64,000 nucleotides of DNA from assembly GCF_003008555.2 (NCBI RefSeq), contig NZ_CP027665.1, positions 1,922,001 to 1,986,000 of the forward strand, given 5' to 3'. The notes under the pieces were generated by a model. That model saw only the letters and a list, made by a program, of their open reading frames with translations. It made no database searches and was not told the DNA's origin. This document shows positions 52,720 through 61,970 of the stretch, piece after piece. Made by a program: the position numbers and the translations under genes. This DNA is from Pukyongiella litopenaei (lineage in GTDB: Bacteria; Pseudomonadota; Alphaproteobacteria; Rhodobacterales; Rhodobacteraceae). How positions within the stretch are numbered: the first letter of the stretch is position 1; each line of letters opens with the position of its first letter.

Positions 52720-52780
52720 CGCCCAACTGACCCTTTTCTCCGGCGGCGGGAACGTCGCCGGAGACGGCAAAGGACGATCC

Positions 52781-53716
52781 ATGCTGCGCTTCACCATCCG
52801 CCGATTGTTGCAGGTGATCCCGACGCTGCTCGCCGTGGCGCTGCTGATCTTCGTGATCTTCAGCGTCATTCCCGGCAGCTTCGCCTCCAGCCTGATGGCC
52901 GACGGGCGCACCAATGCCGACCCCGAGATGATCGCCCGGCTGAACGCCGAGTTCGGCCTCGACAAGCCGCTCTATTTGCGCTTCTTCGATTATGTGAGCG
53001 GGCTCGCGCGGCTCGATCTGGGCGAATCTTTCCGCACCCGCGAGCCGGTGACCGAGGTCATCAACGCGCGGATCTGGGCCTCGTTGAAACTGTCGATCGC
53101 GGCGATGGTCTTTGCCATGGTGATCGGCATTCCGCTGGGCTTCATCGCCGCGCTGCGCCCCGGCAGCCCGCTCGATTCGCTGACCATGGTCGGCGCGGTG
53201 TCGGGCCTGTCCATGCCGCAGTTCTGGCTGGGCCTGCTGCTGATGTATTCCTTCGCCCTGATCCTCGGCTGGCTGCCCAGCTTCGGCTATGGCGGGGGCG
53301 ACCTGAAATACCTGGTGCTGCCGGCGATCACGCTGGGGGTTACGCCGCTGGCACTGCTGGCGCGGACCACGCGGGCCGGGGTGCTCGAGATCATGAACGA
53401 GGATTTCATTCGCACCGCCCATTCCAAGGGCATGAGCAACGGCCGCGTGATCCGCTGGCACCTGACCCGCAACGTCATGGTGCTGGTGGTGACCACCATC
53501 GGGCTTCAGTTCGGGTCGATGATGGGACAGGCGGTGGTGATCGAGAAACTGTTTTCCTGGCCCGGCATCGGCTCGCTTCTGGTCGATTCGGTGGCGATCC
53601 GCGACATCCCGGTGGTGCAGGGCACGATCCTGGTGATCGTGCTGTGGTTCCTGCTGATCAACACCTTCGTCGATATCGTCTATGCCGCCATCGACCCGAG
53701 GATCAAGCAGACATGA
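52781..53716 (+). CDS. Dipeptide-type ABC transporter permease (DppB-like)
   Basis: 311 aa. MLRFTIRRLLQVIPTLLAVALLIFVIF N-terminus, EAA loop NEDFIRTAHSKGMSNGRVIRWHLTRN and GIGSLLVDSVAIRDIPVVQG. Overlaps the next permease by ATGA. Confidence 0.92.
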   Translation: MLRFTIRRLLQVIPTLLAVALLIFVIFSVIPGSFASSLMADGRTNADPEMIARLNAEFGLDKPLYLRFFDYVSGLARLDLGESFRTREPVTEVINARIWASLKLSIAAMVFAMVIGIPLGFIAALRPGSPLDSLTMVGAVSGLSMPQFWLGLLLMYSFALILGWLPSFGYGGGDLKYLVLPAITLGVTPLALLARTTRAGVLEIMNEDFIRTAHSKGMSNGRVIRWHLTRNVMVLVVTTIGLQFGSMMGQAVVIEKLFSWPGIGSLLVDSVAIRDIPVVQGTILVIVLWFLLINTFVDIVYAAIDPRIKQT

Positions 53717-54537
53717 GGGGGCTGAATCTCAACCTCTGGATCGGCGGGCTGATCACGCTAGCGGTGATCCTCGGCGCGGTTTTCGCCCCCCTGATCGCCC
53801 CTTTCGATCCGGTGTTCGACGCCGACCTGATGAGCGCCGAGATGCCGCCGGGGGCCGAATTCTGGTTCGGCACCGATGCCCAGGGCCGCGACATCTTTTC
53901 CCGGGTGCTCTACGGCGCGCGCATCTCGCTGACCGTGGGCGTGGTCAGCCAGATCATCAACTCGGTGATCGGGCTGTCCCTGGGCATCTCGGCGGCCTAT
54001 TGGGGCGGCTGGTGGGATGACCTGGTGAACGGGCTGACCAACGTGATGCTGGCGATCCCGTCGCTGATCTTCGCGCTGGCGATCATGGCCATCCTCGGCC
54101 CCGGCCTGCCCAGCCTGCTGATCGCGCTGGGGCTGACCAACTGGTCCTGGACCTGCCGCATCGCCCGTTCCTCGACGCTCTCGCTCAAGGGGCAGGGCTA
54201 TGTGCAGGCGGCGCAGACGCTGGGCTATGGCGACGTGCGGATCATGTTCACCCAGCTGCTGCCCAACATGGTCGGCCCGATCCTGGTGATCTCGACGCTC
54301 GGCATCGGCGCCGCGGTGCTGGCCGAGGCGGCGCTGTCCTTCCTCGGCCTGGGCATCCGGCCCCCCTTTCCCAGCTGGGGCAGCATGCTGACCGACGCGC
54401 GCGAACTGATCGTGATCGCCCCCTGGGCGGCGGTGTTTCCGGGCCTCGCCATCTTCCTGACCGTGCTGGGCTTCAACCTGCTGGGCGACGGGCTGCGCGA
54501 CATGCTGGACCCGCATATGAGGACGCGCCGGTCATGA
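53713..54537 (+). CDS. Dipeptide-type ABC transporter permease (DppC-like)
   Basis: 274 aa from the ATG at 53713, which overlaps the previous stop. FGTDAQGRDIFSRVLYGARISL, EAA loop LKGQGYVQAAQTLGYGDVRIMFTQLLPN and LAEAALSFLGLGIRPPFPSWGSML are DppC signatures. It overlaps the ATPase gene by ATGA. Confidence 0.92.
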   Translation: MRGLNLNLWIGGLITLAVILGAVFAPLIAPFDPVFDADLMSAEMPPGAEFWFGTDAQGRDIFSRVLYGARISLTVGVVSQIINSVIGLSLGISAAYWGGWWDDLVNGLTNVMLAIPSLIFALAIMAILGPGLPSLLIALGLTNWSWTCRIARSSTLSLKGQGYVQAAQTLGYGDVRIMFTQLLPNMVGPILVISTLGIGAAVLAEAALSFLGLGIRPPFPSWGSMLTDARELIVIAPWAAVFPGLAIFLTVLGFNLLGDGLRDMLDPHMRTRRS

Positions 54538-55475
54538 GCAACGAAACCCCGCTGCTGGAGTTGAAGAACCTGCATGTCGGCATCCCGACCCGGCGCGATG
54601 ACGGCACGATCGTGCGCGATGTCAGTTTCTCGATCCTGCCGGGCGAGGCCTTCGGGCTGGTCGGCGAAAGCGGCTCGGGCAAGAGCCTGACCGCGCTGTC
54701 GCTGATCCGGCTGCTGAAAAAGCCGCTCAAGGTGACCGACGGGCAGATCCTGTTCAAGGGCAGCGACCTGCGCGCCCTGCCAGACCGCGCCATGCGCGAT
54801 CTGCGCGGCGACCGCATCGCGATGATCTTCCAGGAGCCGATGACCGCGCTCAACCCGCTCAAGACCGTGGGCCGCCAGATCGCCGAGATGTTCGTGCTGC
54901 ACCAGGGCAAGTCCTGGGACGAGGCCGGCAAGCTGGCGATCGAGGCGCTGGCCAGCGTCAAGGTGCCGGCCCCCGAGGAACGGGTGCGCGCCTATCCGTT
55001 CCAGATGTCGGGGGGGATGCGCCAGCGGGTGATGATCGCCATCGCGCTGGCCTGCGATCCCGACCTGCTGATCGCGGACGAACCGACCACCGCGCTGGAT
55101 GTGACGGTGCAGGACGAGGTGCTGAAACTGATCGCCGAGCTGTGTTCGGCGCGCGGCACCGCGGTGCTGCTGATCTCGCACGACCTCGGCGTGATCGCCA
55201 ACATGTGCCAGCGCGTCGGCGTGATGTATGCCGGCCGGCTGGTCGAGGAACGCGACACCTACGACCTGTTTGCCGATCCGCGCCACCCCTATACCAAGGG
55301 GCTGCTGGGCGCGCTGCCCCGGCTCGGTTCGCGTTTCGACGGCGGGCGGCGGCGGCTGGTCGATATCGACGGGCTGATCGCCGACAAGACCAGCCTGCTG
55401 CAGGAATTCTGCCACCAGCCGCGCAACCCGGTCCGCGACCCGCGCGACCGCGCCATGGCCGAGGGCACGCCATGA
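54534..55475 (+). CDS. Dipeptide-type ABC transporter ATPase (DppD-like)
   Basis: 313 aa. Walker [14 protein letters not shown], signature [15 protein letters not shown], Walker [13 protein letters not shown]. The C-terminus has the Opp-type [15 protein letters not shown] motif; DppD proteins usually bind an Fe-S cluster there, but the expected Cys cluster is not evident. It overlaps the next gene by ATGA. Confidence 0.92.
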   Translation: MSNETPLLELKNLHVGIPTRRDDGTIVRDVSFSILPGEAFGLVGESGSGKSLTALSLIRLLKKPLKVTDGQILFKGSDLRALPDRAMRDLRGDRIAMIFQEPMTALNPLKTVGRQIAEMFVLHQGKSWDEAGKLAIEALASVKVPAPEERVRAYPFQMSGGMRQRVMIAIALACDPDLLIADEPTTALDVTVQDEVLKLIAELCSARGTAVLLISHDLGVIANMCQRVGVMYAGRLVEERDTYDLFADPRHPYTKGLLGALPRLGSRFDGGRRRLVDIDGLIADKTSLLQEFCHQPRNPVRDPRDRAMAEGTP

Positions 55476-56431
55476 CCCCGCCGCTTCTCGAGATCCGCGA
55501 CCTGCATGTGCGTTTCCCGGTGGGCGCGCAGTTTTTCGCGCGCAACAAACGCATCCTGCATGCGGTGAGCGGTGTCGACCTGTCGCTGCAGAAGGGCGAA
55601 TGCCTGTCCATCGTGGGCGAATCCGGTTGCGGCAAATCCACCACGGCGCTGGCGGTGATGGGCCTGCAAGAACCTTCCGACGGCGATATCCTGATCGACG
55701 GTGCCTCGATCACGGGCGAGAACGCGCCGGACCGGATGGCGCGCGCGCGGATCGCGCAGATGGTGTTCCAGGATCCCTACGCCTCGCTCAACCCGCGCCA
55801 GACGGTGCGCGGTTCGCTCGCGGCGCCGCTGCGGCTGCACGGGGTGCGGGCGCGTTCGGAGATCGACGACCGGATCGAGGACATCCTGCGCAAGGTCGGG
55901 CTGCTGCCGGAACATGGCGCGCGGCTGCCGCACGAGTTTTCGGGCGGCCAGCGCCAGCGCATCGGCATCGCTCGCGCGCTGATCCTTGAGCCACGCATCC
56001 TGATGCTGGACGAACCGGTCTCGGCGCTCGACGTGTCGGTGCGGGCCCAGATCATCAACCTGCTGCTCGACCTACAGGAGGCGCTGTCGCTGTCCTTCGT
56101 GATGATCAGCCACGATCTCGGCGTCGTCGAACACATGAGCGACCGCGTCGCGGTGATGTATTTCGGGCAGATCGTTGAGATTGGCCCCTGGGACGCGATC
56201 TTTTCCAACCCGACGCATCCCTACACCCGCAAGCTGATCCAGACCATTCCCGACCCCGACACGGTGCTGCACCCGGGTCGGGACCGCGATGCGCGGGCCG
56301 CGCCGGAACCGCCCGCGGGCTACCGCTTTCACCCCGAGACCACCGGGCGGCCCGATGTCTATGCCGCGCCGGAGCCGTCCGAACTGATCGAGATCGCCCC
56401 CGGCCACCTCATCCGCGCCCGCGCCGCATAG
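55472..56431 (+). CDS. Dipeptide-type ABC transporter ATPase (DppF-like)
   Basis: 319 aa from the ATG at 55472, overlapping the previous stop. Walker [11 protein letters not shown], signature [15 protein letters not shown], Walker [12 protein letters not shown] and C-terminal [15 protein letters not shown]. With the previous ATPase it powers the importer. Its stop lies 8 bases before the convergent D-aminoacylase gene, so no terminator fits there. Confidence 0.92.
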   Translation: MTPPLLEIRDLHVRFPVGAQFFARNKRILHAVSGVDLSLQKGECLSIVGESGCGKSTTALAVMGLQEPSDGDILIDGASITGENAPDRMARARIAQMVFQDPYASLNPRQTVRGSLAAPLRLHGVRARSEIDDRIEDILRKVGLLPEHGARLPHEFSGGQRQRIGIARALILEPRILMLDEPVSALDVSVRAQIINLLLDLQEALSLSFVMISHDLGVVEHMSDRVAVMYFGQIVEIGPWDAIFSNPTHPYTRKLIQTIPDPDTVLHPGRDRDARAAPEPPAGYRFHPETTGRPDVYAAPEPSELIEIAPGHLIRARAA

Positions 56432-56439
56432 GGCTGGTC

Positions 56440-57906
56440 TCAGGCCGTGGCCGGGCCGCCGTTACGGTGCAGCACTCTGCCTGGCCGCGCCCCGGTTTCG
56501 GCACCGTCCTGCCAGACCGGCGCACCGTTCACGATCACGGCCGAGATGCCCCGCGCCGGGCGCGTCGGCGCCTCGAAGGTGGCGCGATCCTCGATCGTTC
56601 CGGCATCGAACAGCACCAGGTCGGCAAAGGCGCCGGTCCGCAGCACCCCGCGATCGGCAAAGCCGAACTCCGCCGCCGCGAGGCCGGTCATCTTGTGCAC
56701 CGCTGTCTCGAGGCTGAACAGGCCCAGGTCGCGCGCATAATGCCCCAGCACGCGCGGGAAGGTGCCCCAGAGCCGGGGATGCGGAAATTCGTCATGCGGC
56801 AGCCCGTCCGAGCCGATCATCGTCGGGTCAAAGGCCAGGATCCGCTGCACGTCCGCCTCGTCCATGCGGAAATAGACCGCGCCGGCGGGCTGCAGCCGCG
56901 CCACCGCCTCGGCCAGGCCACAGCCCAGGTCGGCGGCGATCTCGGCCATGTCGCGCCCGGCCTGTTCGGGCATCCCCCGCGACCAGGTGACCAGCGTGCG
57001 GTCCGAAGTCTCGACGTGATCCAGCATCAGGATCGTCGACGAGGCGGCATAGGGGTAGCAATCGAGGCTGACCCGCTGTTCGCCGCGCCGCGCGGCGATC
57101 ACCTGCAGCGTCTGGACCGATTGCCCGTGGCAGGCTGTCCCGGTCAGCTTGTGATGCGAAATCAGCACCTGCACCCCCAAGGCGCGGCCGATGGCAAAGG
57201 TCTCGTCCAGCGACGCCATCGTGCCTTCGCTCTCGTCGCGCATATGGGTCGCATAGAGCCCGCCCTGCGCCACCATCGGCCGGCAGATCTCGATCACCTC
57301 CTCGGTGGTCGCCGCGCGTGCCGGCGGATAGGCCAGCCCGGTGGACACGCCGATGGCGCCCGCCGCCATCGCCTCGGCGACCAGCTCCTGCATCGCCGCG
57401 ATCTCGGCGCCGCTCGCCGCGCGGTCCAGATCATCCATGGCGATGGCACGCAGCGTCGTGTGCCCGACATAGGCGGCCATGTTCACCGCCGCCGGGCTGT
57501 CCCGCAGGGCGTCGAGATAATCGGCGAAACGGCGGAAACGATACCAGTCCCCGGTTGCATCCAGCAGGTCCAGCGGCGGCGTCACCGGCCCGGCGATGGG
57601 TTGCGGCATCGGTGCCAGCGAGATGCCGCAATTGCCGGCGACCACGGTGGTCACCCCCTGGCTGACCTTGGCCGCCATGCCGGGATCGGCCAGCAGCGCC
57701 CGGTCGTCATGGGTATGCGCATCGATGAAGCCCGGCGCGACGATCAGGCCGCGCGCGTCGATCTCGTGCCCCGCCCGGGAGGCGCCCAGATCGCCGATGG
57801 CGGCGATACGCGCCCCCCGCACGCCCAGATCGGCAGCCCGGCGCGGCGCCCCGGTGCCGTCGATCACCATGCCCCCGCGGATCAGCAGGTCGAACGGGTC
57901 CGTCAT
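56440..57906 (-). CDS. N-acyl-D-amino-acid deacylase-like amidohydrolase
   Basis: 488 aa from the ATG at 57906; the longer in-frame leader to 58011 has no ribosome site. The metal motif is FIDAHTHDDRALL, with GNCGISLAPMP, metal-binding GVSTGLAYPPAR and MRDESEG, SHHKLTG with His ligands, and IGSDGLPHDEFPHPRLWGTFPRVLG. This matches D-aminoacylase (DAN). It removes acyl groups from D-amino acids. Convergent with the dipeptide transporter genes, it fits with the DmpA-type aminopeptidase as a route for D- or beta-peptide material. Confidence 0.9.
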   Translation of the reverse strand: MTDPFDLLIRGGMVIDGTGAPRRAADLGVRGARIAAIGDLGASRAGHEIDARGLIVAPGFIDAHTHDDRALLADPGMAAKVSQGVTTVVAGNCGISLAPMPQPIAGPVTPPLDLLDATGDWYRFRRFADYLDALRDSPAAVNMAAYVGHTTLRAIAMDDLDRAASGAEIAAMQELVAEAMAAGAIGVSTGLAYPPARAATTEEVIEICRPMVAQGGLYATHMRDESEGTMASLDETFAIGRALGVQVLISHHKLTGTACHGQSVQTLQVIAARRGEQRVSLDCYPYAASSTILMLDHVETSDRTLVTWSRGMPEQAGRDMAEIAADLGCGLAEAVARLQPAGAVYFRMDEADVQRILAFDPTMIGSDGLPHDEFPHPRLWGTFPRVLGHYARDLGLFSLETAVHKMTGLAAAEFGFADRGVLRTGAFADLVLFDAGTIEDRATFEAPTRPARGISAVIVNGAPVWQDGAETGARPGRVLHRNGGPATA

Positions 57907-58018
57907 GGCAATGCTCCTGTCGCTGTTCCCATCCCACGCGCCCCTGTCTAGCCGGTCCCGGCTGTCCCGAGAAGCCGCATCCGCGCCCTCAGGCGCTCGT
58001 CTGGCGCCCATCTGGCGG

Positions 58019-58936
58019 CTAATCCGGCGCGATCACGAACCGGTTCTGCATCGCCGGATCGGGCAGGATCCGCCCGCCCCGGACCGGTGCGGAAACCTCC
58101 GAGATCGCGTGGCCCAGCCGCCGCCCGCCCCTCCAGACCGGGCAGCGGGAATAGATCACGGTGTTGCGTGCGCCATCTTCGGTGACGGCGGGGTCGGCGC
58201 TCACCACAAACAGAACCCGGTCACCGGGGCCAAGCTCGATCCGGTCCTCGTTTCCGGTCTCGATGGCGGCAGGTCCGGCCAACTGCCCGATGCGATGGGC
58301 GGGTGCGGTGCCCGCCAGCGCCGCGCCGATGATATCGCCGATCATCCCGGCCAGCGGCAGACCGGGGATCGCGTGGATCGAGTTGAACAGCAGCGCATGG
58401 CCGAAGCCGTCGCCGCGCCGCAGATCCGCGCCCAGATCGGCCCGCCCGGCGACCCGTTCGGTGTTGGCGAGCCCGATCCCGCCGGACGCCGATACCGCGA
58501 CCAGTCCGAAATCCTGTTCGGGGTTTTCCCGCGCCACCGCCGCCACGGCCTCGGCCGCCGGCAGCCCTGCCGCCATCCGCGCCAGCGCATCGCGGTTGAC
58601 CGGGTCGCCCGCCGCGCTGACGCGGTTGGGCAACCGGTGCCCCGAGACCAGGCCGATCCCCGCCGCACCGGACAGGAACTGCCCCAGCGGCTCGGGCCGG
58701 TTCGGTCCGCTCGAGATGACCGCCGCGCAGCGGGCGGCGAGAAATCCCGCGTCCAGCGCCAGCGACGCGACGCCGCCGTCCTGGCAGCAGACCTGGCGAT
58801 GCCGCCCGCGCCCGTCGAGCACCGAAAAGACCGCGAAACCACCGATCGCGCCGCGCCCGAGGATCTCGGCCGCCAGCATCCCCCGGCGGACCGCCTGCCC
58901 CGCATCAGGCCCATATGCCGCGATCCCGATCGTCAT
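58019..58936 (-). CDS. Conserved protein of unknown function (305 aa) next to D-aminoacylase
   Basis: 305 aa from the ATG at 58936 (an in-frame start at 58945 exists). Repeated glycine-rich segments (MTIGIAAYGPDAGQAVRRGM, then GGFAVFSVLDGRG, AAVISSGPNRPE, GHRLPNRVSAAG, GMIGDIIGAALAGTA) suggest an alpha/beta barrel or Ntn-like fold. The alternation of conserved Gly and Asp resembles proteins that sit beside DmpA-type or amidohydrolase genes, but I cannot name a family with certainty. It is soluble, with no signal peptide, and about 110 bases upstream of the deacylase on the same strand. Confidence 0.6.
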   Translation of the reverse strand: MTIGIAAYGPDAGQAVRRGMLAAEILGRGAIGGFAVFSVLDGRGRHRQVCCQDGGVASLALDAGFLAARCAAVISSGPNRPEPLGQFLSGAAGIGLVSGHRLPNRVSAAGDPVNRDALARMAAGLPAAEAVAAVARENPEQDFGLVAVSASGGIGLANTERVAGRADLGADLRRGDGFGHALLFNSIHAIPGLPLAGMIGDIIGAALAGTAPAHRIGQLAGPAAIETGNEDRIELGPGDRVLFVVSADPAVTEDGARNTVIYSRCPVWRGGRRLGHAISEVSAPVRGGRILPDPAMQNRFVIAPD

Positions 58937-59259
58937 TCCGCGCACCCCCTCTCCGCAAGGCAGCTACCTTCCTGCGCAGCGCCCCGGCCCGTGTCAATGG
59001 CACCCACTATCGCCCAAGGTCAGGACGGTTGCATCCATCGTGGTCTCAGGTGCGTTTTGGCCTTTTGCGGCGCGAGATTGCCCGGGGATGAAAACAGGAT
59101 GTCGCCAACGGGCACGTCGCGGAAACCACCGTTGCAACCCTCGCCGACTGCGTAGCGCATCGCTTGCCCGGCGCGATGCAGCGCCGCCACGAAATCGGCG
59201 TGCGGTCATGTCGCCGAAAGCCCCGGTATCGTGCGGCTTTCAGGCCCGTTTGGCGAAGA
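58937..59259. other. Gap with no visible gene or signal
   Basis: 323 bases between the unknown gene's start and the acyl-CoA dehydrogenase stop. I see no plausible open frame, strong inverted repeat or T-tract. It presumably contains the promoter of the gene at 58936. Confidence 0.4.
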
Positions 59260-60420
59260 TTATCGTAGCGCGCGCTCTCCGAGCCCCAGGCCGCGGCCGA
59301 TTATTTCCTTCATGATCTCGCTGGTGCCGGCGTAGATCCGCGCTATTCGGGCGTCGCGGAACATATGGCTGATTTCGTATTCGTCCATATAGCCCGCGCC
59401 GCCGTGGAATTGCAGCCCGGCATCGACCACGTCGCCCTGAAGCTCGGAACAGATCAGCTTGGCGGCGGCCGCGTCTTCCGACGTCAGCCTGTCGTCATTG
59501 GCCAAGACCACGCATTGATCCAGATAGGCCTGGGCCGCGTCCAGGCGTGCCCGCAGATCGGCCATGACGAAACGGGTGTTCTGGAATGCGCCGATGGGGC
59601 GGTCGAAGGCACGGCGTTCCTTTACGAAATCGAGCGTGATGTCGAAGGCCGCCTGGGCGTGCGCCAGCGACGAGATCGCGCTCATCGTGCGTTCGACTGC
59701 GAGGCATTCGGCCATGTAGGCAAAACCCTGCACCGGATCGCCAAGCAGGTTTTCCCTGGGGACGCGGACATCGTCAAAACGTATCTCGGCCGTGTCCTGC
59801 ACTGGCAGGCCCATTTTCTTCAGGTGCCGGCCCCGCGAAAACCCCTCCATGTCCGCAGTCACCACAAAGAGCCCGATCTGCCCGCGCTTTTCGCCGGTTC
59901 TGGCGGCCACGACGAACAGATCGCCGATGATGCCGTTCGAGATGAAGGTCTTCGACCCGTTGAGCAGATAGTGATCCCCCTTGTCCTCGGCCCTGGTCCG
60001 GATCGCGGCCAGGTCTGATCCGGTACCGGGTTCGGTCATGGCGATGGCCATGATCACGTCGCCCGACACCGCGCCGGGCAGGAACCGGGATTTCTGTTCG
60101 GCATTGGCAAAACGGTCGAGATAGGGGCCGACAAGCATCGAGTGCGCGTTGTGGAAAAAGCCGATATCGGTCCAGCGGATCGTTTCCTCCTGCAACACCT
60201 GGTCATAGCGAATGTCGCGAATACCCGGGCCGCCATATTCCTCATCGGCCCAGAGGCACAGCCAGCCGCGGTCGCCGAACGCGCGGAAATCATCGCGATC
60301 GACATGGCCCTGTTCGCGCCATTTGCCGACCTTTTCGGCAAGGTTGTCCCTGAGCCAGCGCCGGACCTGGTCACGGAAGATCTCGTGTTCCGGTTCGAAA
60401 TGGGTGCGTGGAAACGGCAT
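59260..60420 (-). CDS. Acyl-CoA dehydrogenase with atypical active site
   Basis: 386 aa from the ATG at 60420 (the longer in-frame leader to 60546 overlaps the ligase gene). FAD and substrate motifs are intact: MTEPGTGSDLAAIRTRA, GSKTFISNG, RRAFDRPIGAFQNTRF and GGAGYMDEYEISHMFRDARIARIYAGTSEIM. At the MCAD catalytic position the motif is YAGT (Ala, not Glu). At the LCAD/IVD-type position residue 256 is Gln, where the paralogue at 61970-63127 has Glu255. It may thus be a non-catalytic subunit or use another base. It directly follows the acyl-CoA ligase in the operon. Confidence 0.88.
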   Translation of the reverse strand: MPFPRTHFEPEHEIFRDQVRRWLRDNLAEKVGKWREQGHVDRDDFRAFGDRGWLCLWADEEYGGPGIRDIRYDQVLQEETIRWTDIGFFHNAHSMLVGPYLDRFANAEQKSRFLPGAVSGDVIMAIAMTEPGTGSDLAAIRTRAEDKGDHYLLNGSKTFISNGIIGDLFVVAARTGEKRGQIGLFVVTADMEGFSRGRHLKKMGLPVQDTAEIRFDDVRVPRENLLGDPVQGFAYMAECLAVERTMSAISSLAHAQAAFDITLDFVKERRAFDRPIGAFQNTRFVMADLRARLDAAQAYLDQCVVLANDDRLTSEDAAAAKLICSELQGDVVDAGLQFHGGAGYMDEYEISHMFRDARIARIYAGTSEIMKEIIGRGLGLGERALR

Positions 60421-60422
60421 GG

Positions 60423-61970
60423 TCACTCCTTGCTGAACCTGTCGCGCAGAACGTGTTTCAGCACTTTGCCGGCCGGCGAAAGCGGCAAGGCGTCGACGAG
60501 GGATATCGAGCGCGGCGCCTTGTAGCCGGCGATCAATGCGCTGCAATGGGCGCGAACGGCCGCGAGCGTGATGTCGGACCCGTCGTCGGGAACGATCACC
60601 GCGTGAACCCGTTCGCCCCAGTCCGGGTCCGGCACCGCGACCACCGCACTGGCGGCGATGCCCGGCATGGTGGCCAGCGCGTTCTCGACCTCTGCGGAAT
60701 AGACGTTTTCGCCGCCCGAGATGATCATGTCCTTGACGCGGTCGACGACATGCAGAAACCCGTTCTCGTCCATGAAACCGGCATCACCGGTATGGAGCCA
60801 GCCATCGTCCGACAGCGCCTGTGCCGTTTCCTCGGGCCGGTTCCAGTAGCCAAGCATGGTCTGCGCCCCTTTCACGGAAATCTCGCCGACATGGCCGACG
60901 GGCAGCGGCGCGCGGTTGCCGTCCACGATCCGAACCGTAGCCGTCGGCAGCGGGCGCCCGGCCGAGGCGAGGCGTCTTTCCGCACCGTCGCCCAGGTGTT
61001 CGGCGGGGGCCAGGCAGGTGACGACGGGCGAGAATTCGGTCTGCCCATAGACCTGCATGAACCCCGCGGTCGGGATCGCCGTCATGGCGCGGGACAGAAG
61101 GGTCGTGTCGATCGGAGCCGCGCCATAGCGTATCGAGATCAGCGACGAGAGTTCACGCGCGCCCATGTCCGGATGATCGAGCAACCAGCGCAGCATGGTC
61201 GGCACGACGAAAATGTCGCCGATACGCTCCGCCTCGATCAGCCGAAGCGCCTCGCCCGGATCAAAGGCCGGCATGATCACCTGCGGGGCGCGGCGATAGG
61301 CGAACTGGAAGATCACCCCGACCCCACCGATGTGGAAAAACGGCGCCACATGCAGCCCCGGGGCCGCGCCTCCGTTGGGGGCGGCCGCGGTGAGCGACAA
61401 CGAGCAGGTCGCGATCCCGGCATGCGAGAGCATCACCCCCTTGGGCCGCCCGGTTGTCCCCCCGGTATAGAGAAGTGCCGCCATGTCGTCGCCGCCGGCG
61501 CCCGCATCCGGCACGGGATCATGCGCGGCGATGAGATGCTCAAAGCTCTCGCACCCCTCGGGCGCCGGGTTTTCCCCCGCGTGGATCACGGTTTTCAATA
61601 CCGGCGCAAGACGTCGCAGATCGGGCAGAAGATCCGTGAAATCGTCGCCCACGATCAGAACTTCCGTGCCGCTGTCTTTGAGCGAGAACGCCATTTCCGC
61701 CGTCGACCAACGGTTATTCACCGGGTTTATGACCGCCCCCGCCCACAGCGTGGCAAAGACATATTCCACATACCGGTCCGAATTATGCGCCAGCATCGCC
61801 ACCCGGTCGCCTTGCCTGACCCCGATGGCCACCAGCGCCGCGGCGAGCCGCGACACGCGATCGACGAAATCGGCATTCGTTTTCCGTCTCTGCCCGAATA
61901 TCGTGAAGAGGCCGCCGGGGTTTTCGTCGCGTGCCTTTTCAAGCGGCTGTGTCAGGCTGAGGCCCGGCAT
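60423..61970 (-). CDS. AMP-binding acyl-CoA ligase
   Basis: 515 aa, normal length. The ATP-binding loop is LLYTGGTTGRPKGVMLSH, then YGQTEFSP and GWLHTGDAGFMDENGFLHVVDRVKDMIISGGENVYSAEVE, and the C-terminal catalytic Lys is in SPAGKVLKHVL. It activates a carboxylic acid as its CoA thioester, the first step before the two dehydrogenases. The preceding gene's stop overlaps its start (TGATG). The substrate could be a medium-chain, cyclic or aromatic acid; it cannot be told. Confidence 0.92.
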   Translation of the reverse strand: MPGLSLTQPLEKARDENPGGLFTIFGQRRKTNADFVDRVSRLAAALVAIGVRQGDRVAMLAHNSDRYVEYVFATLWAGAVINPVNNRWSTAEMAFSLKDSGTEVLIVGDDFTDLLPDLRRLAPVLKTVIHAGENPAPEGCESFEHLIAAHDPVPDAGAGGDDMAALLYTGGTTGRPKGVMLSHAGIATCSLSLTAAAPNGGAAPGLHVAPFFHIGGVGVIFQFAYRRAPQVIMPAFDPGEALRLIEAERIGDIFVVPTMLRWLLDHPDMGARELSSLISIRYGAAPIDTTLLSRAMTAIPTAGFMQVYGQTEFSPVVTCLAPAEHLGDGAERRLASAGRPLPTATVRIVDGNRAPLPVGHVGEISVKGAQTMLGYWNRPEETAQALSDDGWLHTGDAGFMDENGFLHVVDRVKDMIISGGENVYSAEVENALATMPGIAASAVVAVPDPDWGERVHAVIVPDDGSDITLAAVRAHCSALIAGYKAPRSISLVDALPLSPAGKVLKHVLRDRFSKE